64,000 bases of DNA from Glebionis coronaria. Taxonomy: Eukaryota > Streptophyta > Magnoliopsida > Asterales > Asteraceae. Each line of letters begins with the position of its first letter. The first letter of the stretch is position 1. This document shows positions 1 through 9,676 of this stretch, one piece after another. The DNA lies in contig CM046875.1 in NCBI GenBank assembly GCA_025667525.1, forward strand, positions 201,724,125 to 201,788,124, in the 5' to 3' direction. The position numbers were made by a program, and so were the translations under genes. The notes beneath the pieces were generated by a model. It had not been told where the DNA came from, made no database searches, and saw only the letters and a program-made list of their open reading frames with translations.

Positions 1-2208
1 TGAATAAGCTAATAATAAGATTATAAGAATATCCTAAGATAAAACTTACATAAAAATGTGAAGTAGTGTTAATGGACTATTTAAGCTCATGAAATGTTAA
101 TCCAAGACTTAATGGACTTAAGATTACACTTAGGCCCATTTAACTAAATAAAAGGACTTTAAAAATGTATCAAAATCCAATAATTGATTTAGAAGCCCAT
201 TTAAATAAATTAGTGGACTTGAGATATATTTAAGCTCACTAGATAGCCATTAGAATGTTTAGCCCATTTAATGAGCCCATATACTATTTTGAATGTTAAA
301 TAAAAGTTTTTATAATAAAATATAACTTATAAAAACTTCTTAGATTAAAATGACAATTTATGAAACTTAAGGACTAAAACCGTAACTTATGAAACTTGTT
401 TTGATAAACTAGTAAACTCAAGGACTGAAAATGTAATTATTCAAAGTCCTAGGGTTTAATAAATACTACCCGTGGAAAATTAAACCCTATGGACCATTTT
501 GGGAAGTTTTAAAAGATATTTTGTCATTATATAACCTTAAGGACCATTCTTGTAATTTACCGAAACTTAAAGAAGCCCTAGGGGATGTTTTTGACAATTT
601 AGTAAAGTTACAAAAACTAGATATAACTAGGGGGACTAAACCTGCCATAAACCGAAATCATAACAAGCCCTAGGTACCAAATGTGTAAAATCCGAAAGTT
701 ATACTTGTTTAAAATATGGAAGGACTAGTTTTGCCATATTCCGAAACATTAACAAACCCCAACTCTAAAATCAATAATAATTATAATAAAACATAATTAA
801 AAACTTAGACCATAAGAATTAATGTATAAATTCTTAAGCTTAAATTATTTTATAAATGCTAAAATAATTTATGGAAACTTTCAAGTTAAATAAAATATTA
901 TATTTTATTCTTTTTTTTATAAAATATTTATATTTGCTTAGGGAATAAATTCTATAAACATCTATGATATGTATTACTATTATTATTAATGCATGAACTC
1001 ATATACTTTTAGAAATAAAATTTATATGAATGTTGGATAAATTAAAAACCAATATTTAAGTAGAACAACTTACGTTTACTTAATTTTGTAACTTAATAAT
1101 AAGTTTAAATGGATGATTATAATATATGAACTACGAACGTAAACTAATATTTTAAGTAAGACATTATATGTCCACTTAAATAAGGAACTTAATCGTAAGA
1201 TGAATGATTATTATATATGCAAACTGATATTAATGGTTAAACATTTTATGTTTACTTAAAAATGAAACTTATATAAATAAGTTTAAATGAATATTGTTGA
1301 TACTTGAACTACGGTTATTTAGATAAATACCATAGGATAAAAGAACTGACTACAATCTGTATAAGCAAACATATATGTTCTTTGTACTATCTATTAAGAT
1401 TGTACTATATGATTAGGCATAACTATTGGCGTGAGCTTTATTTGATATTCGTATTAAACAGCAATTGGCTACTCCCAGGTGAGTTTACAGCCCTATATAA
1501 ACTTTTGATAAAACTTCCCCTTTTGGGAAAAAAATATGCAAACACATAATGGACATAACTAGATTGTATAAACTTGACTATGATTGATTATTATTGGAAC
1601 TGTTAAATTGTTGTAAATCGCCCGAATGTTATAAATAGATCTATTAGGGATTTACCATCCCCGTCTGGGTGAGTCATGATCACTATGCCTTGGCCGGGAC
1701 AACAGACGTATGCCATGCTGGAACTGGAATGGGTGTGTTTTTGTAAGACACTACGTCCTCATCTGTTGAGGACTATGGAAGGTTAAGCTTCAGTTTCTAG
1801 TAATAAACAAATGTAATCTACATTTTGGTAAGAATGCTTTGTGCATTTTGCTTCTATGATTAATGTATGTCCAAACTAATTAATTGTAAAATCTATAAAT
1901 TCACCAACTTTATGTTGACCCCTTTAGTATGTTTTGCACAAGAATATAAAGTTAGTATGTTGTGTGTGCATGGTCTCCATCATCTTAGTAATCTGCATTG
2001 TAGGACTCATCAGGTGTTCTATTTGGGAAACACAAACAATCACTCTTCATCATGTTTAAGACAATTTTTATTTATTTGTTTAATAAACATGTAATCTGAT
2101 TTGACTAACTCTTTATCTTATGCTCTATGGACTATATGCTATCGATCCACCCTAGTGACATCTCCGTGGATATTTCCGCATATTTTTTACCCTACCCGGG
2201 GTGTCACA
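1..2208 (+). repeat. 5' LTR of element A (3' portion only)
   Basis: This matches the last 2.2 kb of the LTR ending at 48395. It ends in GTGTCACA, with the primer site 6 nt further on. In the first 350 bp I count about 16 substitutions and two short indels against the 3' copy. Small ORFs inside it, such as 1867-2094, are conserved only because the LTRs are copies of each other. It is strongly AT-rich apart from a mixed-composition block near 1620-1800. Confidence 0.93.
1494..1500 (+). promoter_or_regulatory. Possible TATA box of element A LTR
   Basis: TATATAA follows CCC. A donor-like CAGGTGAGT lies 15 nt upstream and another GTGAGT begins at 1669. If transcription starts about 30 nt downstream, the R-U5 part would be about 1530-2208. 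The 3' LTR has CATATAA here, a weaker box. No start site can be read from sequence alone. Confidence 0.35.
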
Positions 2209-2213
2209 GAGAA

Positions 2214-2225
2214 TGGTATCAGAGC
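2214..2225 (+). other. Primer binding site of element A (tRNA-iMet type)
   Basis: TGGTATCAGAGC is complementary to the 3' end of plant initiator methionine tRNA. It starts 6 nt after the 5' LTR end, which sets both the LTR boundary and the plus-strand orientation. Confidence 0.92.
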
Positions 2226-2744
2226 ATTAGTTATAGAGAACCAGATAAATTTTTAAATAAAATAAAAATAAAATGATTTTTCTTTTATTTAAAACTGGAC
2301 TATAACTTATAAAAATCTTTTTGGGATTTTATATTTTGGGACCGTATTAGTTAAGCATATAGATCTTAGGGGATTTTATGCTATGTGAACTAAGTATATA
2401 TATATATATATTGTTACTAAACTTGATTATTAATACTGTTTAGTATATTGCTATGGAAAATGTTAGATATGCTAAATTTGAAAATTATATAATACATAGT
2501 AAAATACTGAAATAAGAATATAGGTAATATTAAACCAAACCTCTCACTTACAAATTGATAAATGAACTGCTTAAATGATAACATATACATATATATATAA
2601 GTACTAATATATGTAACCTTAAAACATTATATTAATTGTTTAAAAGGGATATATTTCATAAAACATGTAATCTAAAATGATATTGTTCTTTGTTTGTAAG
2701 CTTATACTCACTTCAAACTTAAAATAATATTATTTCAGAGCATT
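2226..2744 (+). other. Element A leader between primer site and pre-gag ORF
   Basis: AT-rich noncoding DNA with short TA runs near 2397-2411 and 2587-2598. It ends in a splice-acceptor-like TTTCAG (2733-2738), 6 nt before the next ORF's ATG. A donor-like GTAAGC lies near 2695. I see no gene. Confidence 0.6.
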
Positions 2745-3599
2745 ATGACTCCGCCTACTACATCCTCGACTCTTCTACCCGTAGTAGCTCCTACTCCAGT
2801 TGTTCGTTCATCTCCACGATCGACGCCGTATGGATGGTTGCCAGCCTCGGATTTAGAGGATGACCTAACTATCGAAGCTGTACTCCCAGAGGACCCATTT
2901 CCTATCTCCGCATCAGCTATACTGGCCCCGACCTCTATGGAGGAGGACCAGGTTCTTCCTAGCATATCATCTTTCGTGCCTCCATTCTTATCATCGGGCT
3001 ATTTCTCCGGGTCCGTACCGGTCTCCACTTATGAGACCAGGGAAGGCTCCGGAGCGAGACGTGTCGATTCCGTCCAGGCTCAGATTGTCGCACTGGCTGC
3101 ACGCCAGGAGGAGGAGATATCGGACCTCCGCAGCCTAGTGATAGCCGGTCGACAAGGCCACACCGTCATCCATGATCGTATTGACACTTTCTCCCGCACC
3201 ATGAGGAGAGAAGCCCATGCCACTAAGGGTTTCCAGGCCAAGACTGATAAAGCATTAAAGTGGCTCATAGAGGAGAACCTTCGTCTTCACCAACGCATTC
3301 AGGTCATGGAGGGTCCTCAGCATCAGACACATACTGCCCTATCTGCTCAAGAGCAATCGTTGTCTATCTTTTGTGATCTTGCCACCGTCCGACATGACGG
3401 GATTACTGCAGAGATGACTCATCTCCGAGGAGCCACCAATAGACTCCGGACCCATTTGCTGACAGCATTACATGTGCTCAAGGAGACCCGAGCGACGATT
3501 CGGACATTACAGGGTTCCCGAAGAGCATCTGCAGCTCCACCAGCTCCATCAGCATCATCAACACCGGCCTTATCTAGTGGACCATCTAGGCAGGATTAG
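2745..3599 (+). CDS. Pre-gag accessory ORF of element A, coiled-coil protein, function unknown
   Basis: An uninterrupted 284-codon ORF lies between the primer site and gag, where canonical Gypsy elements have only a leader. The first 100 residues are rich in Pro, Ser and acidic residues. From about residue 108 to 240 the protein is helical in character, with heptad-like Leu/Ile/Ala spacing (for example QIVALAARQEEEISDLRSLV), and it ends in a low-complexity Ala/Pro/Ser tail. It is GC-richer than its flanks and has no stops, unlike the gag-pol of the same element. Element C has an ORF in the same position with a similar acidic-then-coiled-coil layout. I recognise no enzymatic motif. Ogre elements carry an unrelated-looking ORF in this position. 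Role unknown; an RNA- or Gag-binding accessory factor is only a guess. Confidence 0.75.
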   Translation: MTPPTTSSTLLPVVAPTPVVRSSPRSTPYGWLPASDLEDDLTIEAVLPEDPFPISASAILAPTSMEEDQVLPSISSFVPPFLSSGYFSGSVPVSTYETREGSGARRVDSVQAQIVALAARQEEEISDLRSLVIAGRQGHTVIHDRIDTFSRTMRREAHATKGFQAKTDKALKWLIEENLRLHQRIQVMEGPQHQTHTALSAQEQSLSIFCDLATVRHDGITAEMTHLRGATNRLRTHLLTALHVLKETRATIRTLQGSRRASAAPPAPSASSTPALSSGPSRQD

Positions 3600-4032
3600 T
3601 ATAGATGTACCAGACTTCTTGTACATCATGACAAGCTTACGGGTTGTATCCCGGCTATCATGATATAAGACCTTCGTACTTTTATTTCTTTTCAAGCTTT
3701 TGGTGTTGTATCCTTGTACTGTACCTCTCTTTTTCTAGCATGTATATTGGATTTGATGTACTTAAGACAATGTGTACCACTACCCAGGACAAGGATAGCT
3801 AAGTCTCTGTCCCGGATTTGATATGCCCGATGAATGTTTAATTCCTTACGGAAATTTGCATATAATCACTCTCTAATGTTATATCTGTTGTGCAAAGTAT
3901 TATATTATGAAATCCTGACAAGTTATCCAAATTTGTGATGAATTTTAAGCATGAAATCATCTCTTGCAAATAATATAAAAATTGTACTAACGTTTGAACT
4001 AATAATCTCATTTTGTTTATGATTATAGACAA
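3600..4032 (+). other. Spacer between pre-gag ORF and gag of element A
   Basis: Noncoding and AT-rich. Its last bases read GATTATAG then four bases (ACAA) then the gag ATG, so a splice-acceptor-like AG sits exactly 4 nt before the start. CTAAC- and CTAAT-type branch-point words occur 35-45 nt upstream of it. I see no other gene. Confidence 0.55.
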
Positions 4033-4420
4033 ATGGTGATTACGCGATCGAACCCCAATAATGCAACTTCTTCCAACACCGCTAATACCGAAGTTCCTGA
4101 AGCTACTCATAATGTTACCGCTGCCCAACTCAGGGAGATGATTGATGAAGGTATTACGGCAGCTATGGCAGCCAGAGAAACTAATGTGAATAATGATCCA
4201 AACCACAACATGCACATCAACAACGTCAGCAGGGGTTGTTCTTACCCTGACTTCTTGAAATGCAAACCCTCATACTACCGAGGAAAAGAAGGAGTTGTTG
4301 AATTGATGCAATGGTTTGAAAGACTAGAGACAGTCTTCCGCATCAACGGTTGTGCTGACGAGAACAGAGTTAAGTTTGCTACATGCACCCTACTCGAGAG
4401 CGCCCTTACTTGGTGGAACT
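4033..4420 (+). pseudogene. Element A gag, N-terminal part, cut by insertion of B
   Basis: The reading frame starts at ATG 4033. Its N-terminus is Asn/Thr-rich and continues into the retrotransposon Gag domain (CKPSYYRGKEGVVELMQWFE, then RVKFATCTLLESALTWWN). It is cut at 4420 by element B. If the duplicated GAACT is counted once, it continues in phase at 40320, so B's insertion is the only break between the halves. Gag would form the cytoplasmic virus-like particle. Confidence 0.9.
4416..4420. repeat. Target site duplication of B, left copy (GAACT)
   Basis: GAACT directly precedes the TGTTAGG start of B, and the same five bases follow B's end at 40315-40319. This marks B as inserted into A's gag. 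Confidence 0.95.
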
Positions 4421-4886
4421 TGTTAGGACCATTGGAATAGTTAATTGTAATAGGTAGACTAGGAGGTATGTAGTTCCTCCTGGTCATAGTAGTAGTAGGA
4501 GCAAGTCGTGCTCCTGGTCTTAGTTAAAGTCAAACTTTATTATTTAGTTATTATTCTGTTAGGATATGCATGAGATATGTTAGGAAAGGATATGCATATC
4601 AGTTTTACACGTTTTGTTTAATGATGTATTAGGGTTTCCTTGTAGTATAAAAGGAACCTTAGGCAGAAGGGTTAGACACACCTTCATCAAACACAATTCT
4701 AGTGATCATTAATATTAGAAATCCTTAGTAAAGGATCAAGTTATTATAGTTATTCTGTTCTTCTTTATAGTATTTGTATTCCGCACTTATATTGTGTATA
4801 GAGTCTCTCTGTGAATATACTTGTGATTACAGAAGTCGTTCACCGTTCCTGACAGGCTGCAAGATCCACATCTAGTGGACCCAACA
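4421..4886 (+). repeat. 5' LTR of element B
   Basis: It starts TGTTAGGACC, ends GACCCAACA, and is the same length as the 3' copy at 39849-40314. It contains a 12-bp palindrome GATATGCATATC (about 4589-4600) and an AGGAGCA/TGCTCCT inverted repeat near 4477-4495. Confidence 0.97.
4646..4653 (+). promoter_or_regulatory. TATA box of element B 5' LTR
   Basis: TATAAAAG sits about 240 nt before the LTR end and is conserved in the 3' LTR. Transcription would start near 4675-4685, within the LTR, which is normal for LTR retrotransposons. Confidence 0.65.
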
Positions 4887-4888
4887 AG

Positions 4889-4900
4889 TGGTATCAGAGC
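4889..4900 (+). other. Primer binding site of element B (tRNA-iMet type)
   Basis: TGGTATCAGAGC begins 2 nt after the LTR end and matches the initiator methionine tRNA 3' end. Confidence 0.95.
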
Positions 4901-4961
4901 CTGGGAGAGTCTCTGTACAAGAAGAATCAATTTATCTCATTACTAACATTATTGTTTAATC

Positions 4962-7643
4962 ATGTCTGCTTCAAGTTCTACGCAAACAGGAGAAGATAGT
5001 ACTGCTAGAACTCAGCAACCTCAACAAATCGTTGCTACGGTTTCGAACACAAATGGTAAGTTTCCTCTTCTGAAAAAGGACGAATATGATAGCTGTGCAA
5101 TGAAGATGGAATGGTGGATCACCAACACTGATCAAGACCTTTGGAAGATTATTCTGAATGGGAACAGCAGAAAGTTGACTGGAAGAGACAAGAATGGTAA
5201 TATTACTCTTCTTGACCCTAAAACTCATAAAGAAATCACAGCCATTCAGAAGGAGGTCAAAGCAAAAACTATTTTGCTTCAATCCATTCCTGATGATCAC
5301 ATGGGTGACTTCTATCATTTGGATGATGCTAGAGAGATCTGGAATGGAATAAAAGCAAGGTTTAGTGGGAATGAGGAGTCAAAGAAAATGCGAAGATCTA
5401 TGCTGAGAGATGAATTCACAGAATTTAAGATCTTAGAAACTGAAGGTATCCATCAAGGGTATGACAGGTTCCAAAAGATATTAAGCCAATTGAATCAACT
5501 TCGGTCGAAACCTGACGATGGTGATATCAATGCAAGATTTCTTAGAGCCTTACCCTACTCATGGAATCAGGTGGTAATCTCTCTCAAAGCAAAAAGGTGG
5601 GCTTGACTATCTTAATTTTGATGATTTATTTCATAAGCTCAAAACTTTTGAGCCTCATGTGAGGGGATATTCAAGTGACTCATTTCCCACTCCTGCTAAC
5701 TCTGCCTTTGTGAGTTCTATGGGATCCAGCCCCATGTCTTATGCTAGTAGTCCAAGCAATACTGTGTCTTCTCAACATACCTTTCAGCATACTTCTACTC
5801 CTGAACAAACATCCAAGTCTGGTAGCATGGTAGAAGCTGTTCTTCACTCTTTTGTTGCTGACGTTGATGCTCAACAGCAACTTGCTTTTGATGACTTCAA
5901 TTAGGTTGATAAACTTGACCTGGATGAAATGGATCTCAAATGGCAGATGGCCATGCTCACTCTTAGGGTTCACAGGTTTCAGAAGAAAGACGATCGAAAA
6001 TTTAATTACAACCCAAGAGAGCCAACAAGGTTTGACAGAAGCAAGGTTCGATGCTATAACTGCCAGCATCAAGGTCACTTTGCAAGGGAATGACTTAACA
6101 AGAATGACCTGGAGAAGAGCAGATATTCATCTTTTAAGATTAAGGAGGTGAAGGATGACAAGAAGGCATTGGTGTCTGTTGACTCTATGGTCAACTGGAA
6201 TGAACATCAGACTACTACACTAGAAACAGCTGAGCCCTCTACTGACGTATTTGCAATGATTGCTGGGAATCTATCTGATGCAGAGGAAGCAGAAGAGTTT
6301 GCTCTTATGGGCATCTCACCTCAGGTACAACATTATCCTCTTGGTTGTCATGATAAATATTCAGAATTGTTGTCCCAATATAATGACTTAAATGATCAGA
6401 ATGATAAGTATTTTTTAGAGGTTCAAGCCTATAAGGCTTCTTTAAAAACATTGGAACAACAAAAGAGGTGGCTTCAAGATACTCAACGTGAGTATGAGGA
6501 TAAAATTAGGATACTGAACATTGATTTAGAAAACACAACAAATATGCTTAAATACACCGAAAAGGTAAAAGATGACAGTATCAAAGAAAAACAAGAGATG
6601 AAAGAAAAATTGGATGCTACACTTCTGAGATTTGAAAAATGGCAAAAGGCACCTAAGAATCTTTCAAAGTTAATTGATAGTAGCATGTCTGGTAGGACTA
6701 AAAGAGGGTTAGGATTTGTTAAATATATTGATTCAGAAGATGTGTTTGATTTATCTTTTTCGAGTATCTTTGATCCTGACAAAGAGGAAGAGGGAGCATC
6801 TAGCTACAATAGGTTTAAACCAGCAGCAGAAATGCACGCTGTCCCTCCACCTCTTACAGGAACTTTCATGCCCACTCCTAGGCATAATGACTTGGATGGA
6901 TCAAAGATGCATGAGTCCCCAAAAAGTACTACTAATTCTAATGACTTTGTCTCTTGTACTTTCAGTGACAAAGCCAGTGACTCTACATCAAGTGGTTCAA
7001 GTGAAGAGTCGAGACCTACAAGTTCCAAGTCGAATTATCATGCTGCTACTAGTGCTAGGAAGTATGAAGAGAGAGAGTTGCCTTTACTTCAACAGTGTCT
7101 AGTCCTGGTTTATTGAGTCCTAGGAAGAATGTTTCTCCTAGAATTGTGTGTAATAAAGTTAGCAGTATGAAACAATATCATTCTAATAAAAGGTCGTTTA
7201 AAACATGTTTTGTTTATGGGAGTAAATTTCATTTGATTAAAGATTGTGATTTTTATTCTTCTGTCCATCAAGCATTTCCTGCTCCTAGTCCACCAGGAGC
7301 TGTTCCTCATTCTTCTAGAAGATTAAACCCAAGTGCTCAATCATTCTCTTCCTCTAGAAGGACCACTCCTTTAGCTTCTAATCATTGGAGAAACACTGGA
7401 TTAATATCAAATAGACCAACCAGTAACTATTTTCAGAGTTTTAATCCAAATTATGCATATAATTTTGACCACATGTTTTTTGGTTTGGGAAATCTGGGAA
7501 CTGCTGTTAAGCCCTCAGCAGGTTGTTCTTGGTCAAACAATAACACTCATATGATGCGTAGGCAACCTAAGAACAACAATGGATCTCATCAATCTTCTTG
7601 GCTATCTACTAAAGATCCACAAGGCAAGCTCAAACCTGAAAAG
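4962..7643 (+). pseudogene. Element B gag (large, coiled-coil, two zinc knuckles), broken
   Basis: It starts at ATG 4962, 60 nt after the primer site. The first ~210 codons resemble the Copia Gag core (YDSCAMKMEWWITNTDQDLW, later IKARFSGNEESKKMRRSMLR). A one-base shift lies near 5595. The following frame runs to about 7116 with stops at 5902 (TAG, probably from CAG) and 6091 (TGA). That TGA replaces the fourth ligand of the zinc knuckle CYNCQHQGHFARE. A coiled-coil region follows (about 6330-6680). A second frameshift lies near 7100, and a second knuckle reads CFVYGSKFHLIKDC, with the second Cys replaced by Tyr. Gag should form the particle and bind genomic RNA, but this copy cannot. Confidence 0.85.
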
Positions 7644-7698
7644 GTTTGGGTCCCCTTAAGACACTAACTTTGGTCTGTCTCTTTTCTTGTTGTTGTAG
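7644..7698 (+). other. Candidate 55-nt intron at the B gag-pol junction
   Basis: Gag ends with a stop shortly after PEKVWVPLRH. Removing 7644-7698 (GTTTGG to TTGTTGTTGTAG) would join AAG to GTT and put gag in frame with the protease. A CTAAC branch-point word lies at 7664-7668, about 31 nt before the AG. The 3' end is a convincing acceptor, but 55 nt is shorter than usual plant introns. It may instead be a fortuitous gap between gag and pol frames. Confidence 0.35.
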
Positions 7699-7890
7699 GT
7701 TACTCCATACCAAGATCCTACTCTAGGAATTGTTGATAGTGGATGCTCTAGGAGCATGACAGGAAATAAAAGTCTTTTATCTAACTTTGTACCATTTCAA
7801 GGTGGAAAGGTCTATTTTGGTGGAGGTGAAGGCAGGATCACTGGCAAAGGAACGATTCAGATGTCTAATCTTAGCAGGTCTGCTATGTGG
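7699..7890 (+). pseudogene. Element B protease (Copia retropepsin)
   Basis: The frame beginning GTTACTCCA carries the aspartic protease signature DSGCSRSMTG near 7726-7755, followed by a Gly-rich segment (GGGEGRITGKGTI). This enzyme would cleave the Gag-Pol polyprotein inside the particle. The frame is lost near 7880-7890, and the downstream pre-integrase region continues in another frame. Active-site residues are intact. Confidence 0.8.
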
Positions 7891-9676
7891 AAGCACTTCA
7901 ACACTTCAATTTGATATTTGTCTCTCAGATTTGTGACAAGAAGCAGTTTGTCCTCTTTACGGATACTGATGCACTTGTGTTATCCAAAGATTTTAAACTT
8001 CCGGATGACTCACAGGTTCTACTCAGAATCCCTAGAAGACACAACGTCTATAGTATCAAGCTGAATGAAGTCAACCCTACTGGTCAACTAGCATGTCTGG
8101 TTGCTAAAGCCTCAGAAGATGAAGCCACTCAATGGCACAGAAGGATGGGACATGTGAGATTCAAGACCATTCACAAACTAGAAAATCTGAACCTGGTCTG
8201 TAGTTTACCTCCCAAATCATTCAGAAATGATATAAATTGCCTTGCATGCAACAAAGGCAAACAACATAAAGCATCCTTCAAGGCCATTACTGCTCTCAGC
8301 TTTATAATTGAACCATTGCAGCTACTACACATGGATTTATTTGGTCCTACCTCTATTAGGAGCATTGACCACAAACAATTATGTCTGGTGGTAACTGATG
8401 GATATAGCAGGTTTACGTGGGTTTTCTTCATGGCTGCCAAGAGTAAGACCTACTCAATTCTCAAAGATTTTATTACACTTATAGAGAATCAGTTGTCCAA
8501 GAGGTTAAAGGTATTCGATGTGATAATGGAACCGAATTCAAAAATGCAGACCTCATAGCACTTTGTAATTCTAAAGGCATTAAAAGAGATTATAGTGCAG
8601 CAAGAACTCCTCAACAGAATGGTCTGGCAGAAAGAAAGAACAGGACTCTAATAGAAGCTGCAAGAACAATGCTTGCCGATTCCAAGCTTCCAAGCATGTT
8701 CTGGACAGAAGCTGTTAATACTGCAAGTTATGTTTTGAATAGAGTTTCTATTAAAAATCCTCACAAGAAGACTCCTTAAGAGCTCCTAACAGCCAAAGTA
8801 CCAAATATTGCTCATTTGAAGCCATTTGGGTGTCCTGTCACCATTCTGAATACTAGTGACTATTTGGGGAAATTTGATGGCAATGCAGATGAAGGATACA
8901 TTGTGGGATATTCAGCTCACTCTCGAGCTTATCGTGTCTACAATCTCCAAGCCAAGCGAGTAATTGAAACTATAAATCTTAGGTCTTTTGAGGAGAAGTC
9001 AAACATACAAGGCAAGGGTCCTGAATGGTATTTTGATCTTGATTATCTTAGTGATTCATTAGGATATTTTCAATTCAAAACTAAACATGATGCAGGTCCA
9101 CAAGTGTTTGCAACTTCTAGTACAGGTGCTAATTCTAGTCTGTCTGACTTAGATGACGAGGATGATATTTTTGTTGTTCCATCCTATTCCACCACAGTCT
9201 CTCCTACTCCTCCTAGTGATGCAACTCCATTGGATGTATTGGATTCCCAAGTAGCTCTTGACACATTACTCAAACAACAATAAGAAGCTACTACAGCAGC
9301 TTCTCAAGGTGGCTTTGAGTTTCCCTTGAATATGTCTGCTGACAAAGCTGCTCCTAGTACTCCAACTGTTACTCCTAGTGCAAATTCAACACCTATTGGT
9401 AGTCCGGCTAGTGATTCTACTTCTCATACTAGATTGTAAAGTCCTTCTGACCTGGGAAACTATCAAAAGAAGTCTTCTACCAAGCTGGATGATATTCATA
9501 AGCAACCAATAGATGGCATTTTCAACTCTACTTCATATGATGATGACTTTGTTGGGGATCTTAATAACTTGGCACCAGAAGTGGAAGTACCTTCCAATCT
9601 AGTGTTGTAGTCACACAAAGATAATCCTACTACTCAAATCATTGGAGATTTTGGTTCTACTGTCAAGACTCGCAGA
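7887..9676 (+). pseudogene. Element B integrase and integrase-RT linker, broken
   Basis: The GAG-pre-integrase zinc-binding part reads QWHRRMGHVRFKTIH and then CLACNKGKQHKASF. The catalytic core follows with HMDLFGPTSIRS, the second Asp in CDNGTEF after a one-base loss near 8511, and the Glu in PQQNGLAERKN. From 8511 onward one frame runs to the end of pol, with stops at 8777, 9281, 9437 and 9608. At least three of these fit CAA/CAG to TAA/TAG changes. The region 9000-9676 is a Ser/Thr/Pro-rich linker typical of Copia Pol. Integrase would insert the cDNA into chromosomes. Confidence 0.85.

Noticed and set aside
1479..1484. Strong GTGAGT donor in A's LTR as the start of a leader intron
   Set aside because: It lies upstream of the likely TATA box (1494), so it would not be in the transcript; the site at 1669 is the better candidate.
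1867..2094. 75-codon ORF also present at 48054-48281
   Set aside because: Shared only because both lie in the LTRs of element A; no family resemblance or codon bias.
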